This document shows positions 15,106-20,286 of a stretch of 20,286 nucleotides of DNA, one piece after another. The translations under genes and the position numbers were made by a program. Origin of the DNA: Treponema sp. (GTDB lineage: Bacteria; Spirochaetota; Spirochaetia; Treponematales; Breznakiellaceae); contig JAISAN010000139.1 of assembly GCA_031266635.1 (NCBI GenBank), positions 1 to 20,286 of the forward strand. The letters are read 5' to 3'. Below the pieces are notes generated by a model. The model had not been told where the DNA came from. It was given only the letters and a program-made list of their open reading frames with translations, and did no database searches. Every line of letters begins with the position of its first letter. Position 1 is the stretch's first letter.

Positions 15106-15641
15106 CCGGCCGCAGAAAGGCCCCCGGCCAGGCCGTTCCCCGGCCCCTGCTGCTCCTGTACCGGTTTCTGCTGGCGCTGGCCCTTATGCTGGGGGTCCTC
15201 ATTCTGGGGGGAAGCCTCTATGCGGTATTCCGGGGTTCCGGCGGGGCCGGGAGCCAGGCGGCCGCCGGGAACAGAACCGGGCCGGAGGAAACGGAAGAGC
15301 CGGGGACAGATATTTTCACCGGTATCGGCCGCCTGAGGATACCCCTTGCCGCACCGGGAAACGGGGATACCGGCGGGACGGGGAGCGAAAGGGCCGCCCT
15401 CGTTTTGTCCATCGTTTTTCCCTACCCGGTCCGGGACCGGGCCTTTACCGAGGAGCTGAATTCCCGGGCAGGGGACTTCCGCCGGATTGCGCGGGAGTAC
15501 TTTTCCGCCCGTTCCGCGGATGAACTCCGCGCTACGGATGAAAAAAACATGAAGGCCGATCTGCTCCATGCCTATAACGCGGTTCTGCGGCTGGGAAAAA
15601 TCGAAACCCTCTATTTTAACGATCTTCTGTTTTTCGAATAG
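15102..15641 (+). CDS. FliL-like flagellar basal-body-associated membrane protein
   Basis: A 179-residue protein with a short basic N-terminus, one membrane helix (about 18-42), a low-complexity Gly/Glu/Thr linker (about 45-90) and a C-terminal domain (about 95-179). The domain has the FliL layout: a strand (AALVLSIVFPYPV), a long helix with RRIAREYFSARSADEL, a second helix (DLLHAYNAVLRLGKIETLYF) and a terminal NDLLFFE, comparable to the ...GKVEDVYFTDFVIQ ending of FliL. FliL sits around the flagellar stator and supports torque. The start overlaps mscS by four bases, so the two are coupled. Similarity is by pattern, with no invariant catalytic residue to confirm it. It could be a divergent FliL paralog rather than the main FliL. 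Confidence 0.65.
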   Translation: MTGRRKAPGQAVPRPLLLLYRFLLALALMLGVLILGGSLYAVFRGSGGAGSQAAAGNRTGPEETEEPGTDIFTGIGRLRIPLAAPGNGDTGGTGSERAALVLSIVFPYPVRDRAFTEELNSRAGDFRRIAREYFSARSADELRATDEKNMKADLLHAYNAVLRLGKIETLYFNDLLFFE

Positions 15642-15668
15642 TATGTCGAAACACGAAGGCGGGTTCCT

Positions 15669-15694
15669 GGGTATCAGCCCCCCCTGCGAATGAA
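15669..15694 (+). repeat. Short dispersed repeat, copy 4
   Basis: GGGTATCAGCCCC followed by CCCTGCGAATGAA, 28 bases after the FliL-like stop codon, and followed directly by the CCGGCC/GGCCGG hairpin. It shares GGTAT-AG-CCC and CTGCGAATGAA with the other copies. Confidence 0.5.
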
Positions 15695-15771
15695 CCGGCC
15701 GGGGCCGGAATTGCAACCGGTCTCCCCTTTTGACGTCTAAACTAGACGAAATGGTAAAGAAAGTCTTATAG

Positions 15772-15892
15772 TAGACTTGTGAAATAACCCGGTTGGTTAT
15801 TTCACAAGTCTTGCGGTTTTTCAGGCTAAAGCCTTGCAAAACTGCGTTTTTAATGGAATTTGTTCAGAAACTGAAGTTTCTGAACAACTCTA
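15772..15892 (-). repeat. Palindromic repeat copy B (intact, 121 bases)
   Basis: This is the uninterrupted counterpart of 326-419 plus 533-559, in opposite orientation. Three hairpins occur in a row. The first has perfect 16-base arms GACTTGTGAAATAACC (15774-15789) and its complement (15795-15810), with a five-base loop. The second has GCGGTTTT/AAAACTGC arms enclosing AGGC-type inner stems (15813-15845). The third has TTCAGAAACT and AGTTTCTGAA arms (within 15861-15889). It shows no coding frame of any length. Its three-hairpin design resembles REP/BIME-type elements or a non-autonomous transposable unit. Confidence 0.9.
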
Positions 15893-15947
15893 ATAGAGAA
15901 TGAATTCCCGTCCTGAAGCTCCCCTGTGGGCGGGCGAGCGGGTTTTT

Positions 15948-15973
15948 GGGGATTAGACCCCGCTGCGAACAAC
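15948..15973 (+). repeat. Short dispersed repeat, copy 5
   Basis: GGGGATTAGACCCC followed by GCTGCGAACAAC. The GGGG/CCCC arms form a small hairpin around ATTAGA. The end differs from the others (GCGAACAA in place of GCGAATAA). It is preceded by GAATGAATTCCC and a GC-rich stretch like that flanking copy 3. Confidence 0.45.
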
Positions 15974-15981
15974 ACCGTTTA

Positions 15982-16006
15982 CAGCCCCTTGTGGCTGGAA
16001 GGAGCC
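15982..16006 (+). promoter_or_regulatory. Possible alternative leader stems over a ribosome site
   Basis: CAGCC (15982-15986) can pair with GGCTG (15993-15997), or GGCT (15993-15996) can pair with AGCC (16003-16006), enclosing part of the GGAAGGAG ribosome site. The two stems exclude each other. They are short, so this is only a suggestion of translational control. Confidence 0.2.
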
Positions 16007-16014
16007 GGTTATCT

Positions 16015-16356
16015 ATGGATCAGGGATATTCCTCTGCCGCACAGGTACTTATTGCGGTCATTCCCATGGTGGGGATTGTGATGGGAGCAGCGGTGATTTT
16101 TTTCTACCTGCTCTGGAACCACCGGCGCAGGACCCTGCTCATTAAAACCGGCCAATACCGCAAGCCCGATTTTGACCTGCTCTCCTTCAGTCTGCTCGCA
16201 GGCCTGTTGTTAACCTGCGTCGGGCTTGCCTTGACCATATTCCTGTCCATAGTGCAGGGGGCAAATTATGGCCTTTTGGGCGGCCTCATCCCCCTTTCAA
16301 TCGGCGCCGGCCTTTTAGCTTATTACAAGATCAAACGCGGCGACAGTGCTGCATGA
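16015..16356 (+). CDS. Small membrane protein encoded with a sigma factor (DUF6249-like)
   Basis: A 113-residue protein with three predicted membrane helices (about 12-35, 55-78 and 84-104) and a basic cytoplasmic loop NHRRRTLLIKTGQYRKP between the first two. The helix, His/Arg-rich segment, then two helices is the pattern I associate with DUF6249-type proteins, but I cannot confirm the family. I chose the ATG at 16015 because AAGGAG precedes it by ten bases; an upstream start at 15946 would run through a repeat and has no such site. The stop overlaps the sigma-factor start (ATGA), placing it in the regulatory operon, perhaps as a sensor or accessory part of it. Confidence 0.75.
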   Translation: MDQGYSSAAQVLIAVIPMVGIVMGAAVIFFYLLWNHRRRTLLIKTGQYRKPDFDLLSFSLLAGLLLTCVGLALTIFLSIVQGANYGLLGGLIPLSIGAGLLAYYKIKRGDSAA

Positions 16357-16913
16357 CCGGGAAAGACAGCACGTTTACAGGAAGCGATGAGGACCGGCTG
16401 ATCGTCAACCGGATTATCGCGGGGCAGAAAGAACTATTCCGGCTTTTGGTGGAACGGCATGAGCGGGCTGTATACGGAATGGGCCTGAGCTTTTTCCGCA
16501 ACATGGAGGATGCCGCGGATTTTACCCAGGAGGTATTCCTCAAGTCCTACCGGAGCCTTTCCCGTTTTGAGGGGCGGTCCCGGTTTTCGACCTGGCTTTA
16601 CAAGATCGCCTATAATACGGCGGTCAACGGTATCAGGCGGCAAAAAGAATACCGCAGCCTGGCGGAGGAGGAGAATCTCAAAGACGAGGATACCCCGGAA
16701 CGGAAACTGCTTCGTTCCGCCGCCCGCGAAGCGGTGCTGGAAGCCCTGGCGGATCTTCCTGCCCGGTACCGGATCTGTGTGGACCTGTTCTTTTTTTATG
16801 ACCGGTCCTATCAGGAGATAGAGCTTATTACCGGATACCCGGTAAATACGATTAAGTCCCATGTATTCCGGGCAAAAAAACTGCTGCGGGAAAAACTGGA
16901 GGGGCTTACTTAA
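16353..16913 (+). CDS. ECF-type RNA polymerase sigma factor
   Basis: A 186-residue group IV (extracytoplasmic function) sigma factor. Region 2 spans about 28-97 (LFRLLVERHERAVYGMGLSF, then EDAADFTQEVFLKSYRSL and FSTWLYKIAYNTAVNGIRRQ), which recognises the -10 element and binds core polymerase. A short acidic linker (EEENLKDEDTPERK) follows, then region 4 (about 130-183) with helix-turn-helix PARYRICVDLFFFYDRSYQE and GYPVNTIKSHVFRAKKLLRE. There is no region 1.1 or 3. Its start overlaps the membrane protein gene, and the anti-sigma candidate begins ten bases after its stop, the usual arrangement for a membrane-signal-controlled sigma factor. Confidence 0.94.
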   Translation: MTGKDSTFTGSDEDRLIVNRIIAGQKELFRLLVERHERAVYGMGLSFFRNMEDAADFTQEVFLKSYRSLSRFEGRSRFSTWLYKIAYNTAVNGIRRQKEYRSLAEEENLKDEDTPERKLLRSAAREAVLEALADLPARYRICVDLFFFYDRSYQEIELITGYPVNTIKSHVFRAKKLLREKLEGLT

Positions 16914-16923
16914 GGAGATTGGT

Positions 16924-17415
16924 ATGACCTGTCACGAGATTATGGATAAGATATACGAGGGAGAACCAATGCCCCTGTTACTTCGGATACAGATCGGCAT
17001 CCATCTCTTTTTCTGTCCCGACTGCGCCCAGGAAGCGGAACGTTTTGAGGTAACCAGAGATATTCTTAAAAATGATTTCTTTCCCCCCGCCCCCGGCATC
17101 CAGAAACCGGTGATGCTGCAAATTATGAAGGAGGCCGCCGGAACCGCGGCGGATGAAGAATCCGGCGCGCTCGATGATTTTCCGGCCCCCGTGGAGGGCA
17201 TATCCTTCCGGAGCTGGGTCATTACGGGCATCATCGTACTGCTGTCCCTTTCCACTTCTTTTTTGGGGCTGGATTTTGGCCGCCTCGCCGCTTCGGAAGG
17301 GATGTCCTTTCTCCTTCCCATAGGGATCACTATCGGCGCCGCGCTGACCTGTTATGGCGCCCTTTTTATCGGCAGCCACCTCAAGGAACTTTCTGAACGT
17401 TTCGGGCTGCGTTAG
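16924..17415 (+). CDS. Membrane anti-sigma factor with zinc-binding (ZAS-type) motif
   Basis: A 163-residue protein starting MTCHEIMDKIYEG. C3, H27, C31 and C34 (HLFFCPDC) give the Cys...His-x3-Cys-x2-Cys pattern of zinc-binding anti-sigma domains, which hold ECF sigma factors inactive in the cytoplasm. A linker with an acidic stretch leads to two hydrophobic segments (about 97-116 and 128-150), so it is a membrane protein with a very small outer loop. The signal is therefore likely sensed in the membrane or by the partner membrane protein. GGAG lies seven bases before the ATG at 16924; a longer frame starting inside the sigma gene is not supported. The function is inferred from the motif and the adjacent sigma factor. 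Confidence 0.82.
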   Translation: MTCHEIMDKIYEGEPMPLLLRIQIGIHLFFCPDCAQEAERFEVTRDILKNDFFPPAPGIQKPVMLQIMKEAAGTAADEESGALDDFPAPVEGISFRSWVITGIIVLLSLSTSFLGLDFGRLAASEGMSFLLPIGITIGAALTCYGALFIGSHLKELSERFGLR

Positions 17416-17457
17416 TTTTTACCTGCCGGGCTGCCGGGCAAGCATACCGGGCATCCG

Positions 17458-17486
17458 TTGACAATCCTCCCCCTCCATCATAAGCT
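17458..17486 (+). promoter_or_regulatory. Sigma-70 promoter of glgP, placed for a leaderless transcript
   Basis: TTGACA (17458-17463), a 17-base spacer, then TAAGCT (17481-17486). The distance from the -10 to the ATG at 17494 is seven bases, so transcription would start at or one base before the start codon. No ribosome binding site is visible before the ATG. Confidence 0.6.
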
Positions 17487-17493
17487 TATTATT

Positions 17494-20034
17494 ATGAATA
17501 TCTCCACATATACAGTTAAGCCAAAATTGCCTCCAGCCCTGAAGCCGCTGGAGGAAATTGCCAATAACCTCTGGCTTTCATGGAATTTTGACGCGGTTCA
17601 GCTTTTTATCAGGCTGGATTATGATGCGTGGCTCCTGTCCCAGCAGAGCCCGGTACGGACCCTGGGCATGGTCAGCCAGGAGCGGCTTGCCGAGACTGCC
17701 CGGGATGATTCCTACCTTGCGGCCCTCAAAGAAGTACATGAACGGTTTCAGCGGTATAAAAAAGGCGAAACCTGGTATAAGGGCAGCCGGAAAGATGTGG
17801 TAGCCTATTTTTCAATGGAATACGGCATGGATGTTTCCCTTCCCATTTATTCAGGGGGCCTGGGAATTCTTTCGGGAGATCACATGAAGACATCTTCCGA
17901 TATGGGCCTCCCGCTGGTGGGTATCGGGCTCCTGTACCGGCAGGGTTACTTTAAGCAATACCTCAACGCCGATGGTTTCCAGCAGGAAAGTTACCCCGAA
18001 AACGACTGGTACAATATGCCGGTGGAACGGAAAACCGGCAAAGACGGGAATCCCGTTAAAATTTCCGTAGATCTGGCGGGCAGCCAGGCGGTTGCCCAGA
18101 TATGGGAAGTGAAGGTTGGCCGCAGTTCCCTCTATCTATTGGATACAAATATTGATGAAAACACCCCGGACATTCGGAATATAACTGCCGCCCTCTACGG
18201 CGGGGACAAGGAAACCCGGATGCAGCAGGAGATACTGCTGGGCATTGGCGGTATCCGGGCCCTGCGGGCGCTGGGGATCAACCCCGCCGCCACCCACATG
18301 AACGAAGGCCACGCCGCCTTCCTGGGTCTGGAACGGATCCGGGAGATCATGACGGAAAAGGAATTTACCTTTGAAGAGGCCAGGGAAGTGGTGTGGCCCA
18401 CCAATATTTTCACCACCCATACCCCGGTGCCCGCGGGGAACGAGCGCTTCGACATCGAGCTTATCGAAAAGTATTTCCGCTCCTGGACTCAGATCCTGAG
18501 CATTTCCTGGAAGGATTTCCTCGGCCTTGGCCGGGAGCGGGTCTACGACGACCATGAAACCTTCTGCATGACCGTTCTGGCGCTGAAACTTGCCGCCTAT
18601 GCCAACGGGGTTTCCCGGCTCCACGGCGAGGTGAGCCGGCAGATGTGGAAGGGGCTCTGGCCCAACCTGCCCCTGGACGAAGTGCCCATCAGCCATGTCA
18701 CCAACGGCGTGCATCCCCGATCCTGGATTTCCAACAATATGACGGAGCTTCTGGATCGTTACCTGGGCCCCCATTTTAACGAGGATCCCACGGAACTTTC
18801 CATCTGGGACCGGATGGACCGCATTTCCGACGAGGAACTGTGGCGCACCCATGACCGGCGCCGGGAGCGGCTGGTGGCCTTTGCCCGGGACCGCATCCGG
18901 CAAAACCTTAAAAGAAACGGCGCGGTGGAGCGCCGCATACAGAAAGCGGAAGACGCCCTTTCGCCCTATGTCCTCACCCTGGCTTTTGCGCGCCGCTTTG
19001 CCACCTACAAGCGGGGGAACCTGCTGCTTCGGGATCCGGACCGGCTGCTCAGGCTCTTAAAGGACAACGACCGGCCCATCCAGTTGATCTTTGCGGGGAA
19101 AGCCCATCCCATGGATATGCCCGGCAAGGAGCTGATCAAAGAGATCGTCCACTTTGCGGAACACCACGACGTGGAGAGCCGTATCGTTTTCCTGGAAAAC
19201 TACGACATGACCATGTCCCGCTACCTTACCGCGGGCGCGGACGTGTGGCTCAACACCCCGCGGCGGCCCCTGGAAGCTTCGGGCACCAGCGGCATGAAGG
19301 CTTCCATGAACGGGGTGCTGAACTGCTCCATCATGGACGGGTGGTGGGACGAAGCCTACAACCCGGAACTGGGCTGGGCCATAGGCCGGGGCGAAGAATA
19401 CGAGGACACCAAGCTGCAGGACGAGGTGGAGAGCAAGGCCCTCTACGATCTCCTGGAACGGGAGATTATCCCCCTGTTCTACCAGCGCGGCCGGGACGGA
19501 TTGCCCCGGGAATGGATAAAGATGATGAAGACCTGCATGAAGGAGATTGGCCGCTCCATGTCCAGTCACCGGATGCTCATGGACTATTCCAATAAGTTCT
19601 ATTTTCCGGCGCTGAAAAACTACCGCCATCTGGTCAAGGACGATTATGCGGAGGGCAAGTCCCTGGCCGCCTATATGTCCCGCCTCCAGCAGGCCTGGGA
19701 CGGGCTGCGGATCGCCAAAGTCGAGTCTAACGCAAAGCCGGTGATGCAGCGGGGCGATTCCCTCACGGTGACCGCCGCCATTGAGCTGGGCCCCCTGCAG
19801 CCTTCGGAAGTGCTGGTGGAGTTGTACCACGGAACCGTAAGCAATCAGGGAAATGACATCGCCAACGCCCGGCGCACCGAAATGAAAGACGTGGGCCACG
19901 AAGAAGGCGTTTACCAGTACCAGGTGCGGATCGAGTGCGCCGACACGGGCCAGCAGGGCCACACGGTGCGGATCCTGCCCAAACACGAAGCCCTGGTGCA
20001 TCCCTACCGCACCGGCCTGATTAAGTGGGCGTAG
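17494..20034 (+). CDS. glgP: Alpha-glucan (glycogen/maltodextrin) phosphorylase
   Basis: An 846-residue GT35-family phosphorylase that releases glucose-1-phosphate from glycogen or maltodextrins using phosphate and pyridoxal phosphate. The N-terminus (LKPLEEIANNLWLSWNFDAV) is the DUF3417-type domain of the short, Thermotoga-like subgroup rather than the E. coli MalP type. Further signatures are YFSMEYGMDVSLPIYSGGLG, GDHMKTSSDMGLPLVGIGLL, HMNEGHAAFLGLERI and THTPVPAGNERF. The cofactor lysine is K602 in ASGTSGMKASMNG, and the last 90 residues form an extra beta-rich tail. I chose the ATG at 17494 over the TTG at 17458, because the TTG is the promoter -35 box. It stands alone, 78 bases after the anti-sigma gene, with its own promoter and terminator. 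Confidence 0.96.
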   Translation: MNISTYTVKPKLPPALKPLEEIANNLWLSWNFDAVQLFIRLDYDAWLLSQQSPVRTLGMVSQERLAETARDDSYLAALKEVHERFQRYKKGETWYKGSRKDVVAYFSMEYGMDVSLPIYSGGLGILSGDHMKTSSDMGLPLVGIGLLYRQGYFKQYLNADGFQQESYPENDWYNMPVERKTGKDGNPVKISVDLAGSQAVAQIWEVKVGRSSLYLLDTNIDENTPDIRNITAALYGGDKETRMQQEILLGIGGIRALRALGINPAATHMNEGHAAFLGLERIREIMTEKEFTFEEAREVVWPTNIFTTHTPVPAGNERFDIELIEKYFRSWTQILSISWKDFLGLGRERVYDDHETFCMTVLALKLAAYANGVSRLHGEVSRQMWKGLWPNLPLDEVPISHVTNGVHPRSWISNNMTELLDRYLGPHFNEDPTELSIWDRMDRISDEELWRTHDRRRERLVAFARDRIRQNLKRNGAVERRIQKAEDALSPYVLTLAFARRFATYKRGNLLLRDPDRLLRLLKDNDRPIQLIFAGKAHPMDMPGKELIKEIVHFAEHHDVESRIVFLENYDMTMSRYLTAGADVWLNTPRRPLEASGTSGMKASMNGVLNCSIMDGWWDEAYNPELGWAIGRGEEYEDTKLQDEVESKALYDLLEREIIPLFYQRGRDGLPREWIKMMKTCMKEIGRSMSSHRMLMDYSNKFYFPALKNYRHLVKDDYAEGKSLAAYMSRLQQAWDGLRIAKVESNAKPVMQRGDSLTVTAAIELGPLQPSEVLVELYHGTVSNQGNDIANARRTEMKDVGHEEGVYQYQVRIECADTGQQGHTVRILPKHEALVHPYRTGLIKWA

Positions 20035-20061
20035 GGCGCATACGGGTAAGTGAAATCTAAA

Positions 20062-20100
20062 GAAAGCGCCGCAATGCTTATTTGTGGCGCTTTCTTTTTT
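20062..20100 (+). terminator. Rho-independent terminator of glgP
   Basis: GAAAGCGCC (20062-20070) pairs perfectly with GGCGCTTTC (20086-20094), followed by six T. It lies 28 bases after the glgP stop codon. The A-run on the left arm also allows partial function in the reverse direction for a convergent gene. Confidence 0.92.
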
Positions 20101-20180
20101 GCCATGAAGGCTCCATTACAAAAAATACTATTGACCAAACAATTAAGCAAGATAGGGTTATTGTTCTCAAATCATGACGG

Positions 20181-20207
20181 GTTGTTTTTTGTTCACCAAC
20201 AAACAAC
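20181..20207. repeat. AT-rich hairpin near the right edge
   Basis: GTTGTTTTTTGTT (20181-20193) and AACAAACAAC (20198-20207) can pair with a three-base bulge around loop CACC. It lies just past the stop of the possible minus-strand gene entering from the right and could be its terminator, though the T-run lies within the stem on one strand only. Confidence 0.3.
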
Positions 20208-20211
20208 TTTG

Positions 20212-20286
20212 CTACCTGCCGCCTGTTGCCTGCAGCGTCATTGGCACAAATCCCTCCGGCGGCGGAATAAGCCGAACCGATTCGCC
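20212..20286 (-). CDS. Possible C-terminal end of an unidentified gene
   Basis: Reading in from the right edge on the reverse strand gives 24 codons, GESVRLIPPPEGFVPM then TLQATGGR, and a TAG stop. I do not recognise the protein. The reading is too short to prove coding, but codon choice resembles the neighbours, the orientation converges on the glgP terminator and a hairpin follows. The forward frame from an ATG at 20174 is also open to the edge but has no ribosome site. Confidence 0.3.
   Translation of the reverse strand, partial: GESVRLIPPPEGFVPMTLQATGGR

Larger units (their letters stand above)
15642..16014. other. Intergenic stretch between the FliL-like gene and the sigma-factor operon
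   Basis: This 373-base gap has no gene with a ribosome site. It contains a short dispersed repeat (15669-15694), a GC hairpin CCGGCC/GGCCGG (15695-15708), a hairpin CGTCTA-AAC-TAGACG (15734-15748), the intact palindromic repeat copy B (15772-15892) and another short dispersed repeat (15948-15973). The leader of the next operon begins after that. The FliL-like gene has no obvious T-tailed terminator here. Confidence 0.7.

Noticed and set aside
20174..20286. Forward frame from an ATG at 20174 open to the window edge
   Set aside because: No ribosome site; its translation crosses the AT-rich hairpin and looks non-coding. The reverse reading is slightly better but also weak.
1..20286. CRISPR array, tRNA, rRNA or prophage
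   Set aside because: No regularly spaced direct repeats, cloverleaf sequences, rRNA segments or phage structural genes were seen.

Overview
The window is a compact, GC-rich bacterial chromosome segment made almost entirely of housekeeping genes. Genes carry AAGGAG-type ribosome binding sites, and several neighbours overlap by four bases (ATGA) or lie 2-10 bases apart. The content (a FliL-like flagellar protein beside an MscS channel, a split transketolase, a maltodextrin phosphorylase-type GlgP, many small intergenic palindromes) suggests a spirochaete of the Treponema group. That placement is an inference from gene style; no rRNA or other marker is present to prove it.

Layout from left to right: (1) the N-terminus of htpG (minus strand, cut by the window edge), followed by a 377-base gap holding a transposase relic and a nested palindromic repeat. 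(2) A minus-strand carbohydrate operon, tktN-tktC-garR (split transketolase plus a tartronate semialdehyde reductase-type dehydrogenase), reading away from a divergent FadR-type GntR regulator. A strong sigma-70 promoter and two palindromes sit between them. (3) A minus-strand run: cupin-glmS, then the giant helicase gene lhr, then purE-purC-purF. The purine genes supply three early de novo steps; purK is not in the window. (4) A plus-strand pair, mscS and a FliL-like gene, overlapping by four bases. (5) A second gap of 373 bases with another copy of the palindromic repeat. (6) A plus-strand signalling operon: small membrane protein, ECF sigma factor, ZAS-type anti-sigma factor. (7) glgP with its own promoter, which may make a leaderless mRNA, and a clear terminator, then a possible gene end entering from the right.

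The most unusual content is not in the proteins but between them. A 121-base palindrome-rich repeat occurs twice in opposite orientation (326-559 interrupted, 15772-15892 intact), with a degenerate piece at 3361-3381. In the first copy it is split by a 113-base insertion, bounded by AAT on both sides. The right end of that insertion is a short sequence (GTATTA...CGAATAA) that recurs at least four more times in the intergenic spaces of this window. Together these look like two families of small non-coding mobile elements, one nested in the other. The repeat also supplies the stop codon of garR.

No CRISPR array, tRNA, rRNA, prophage or intact insertion sequence was found.
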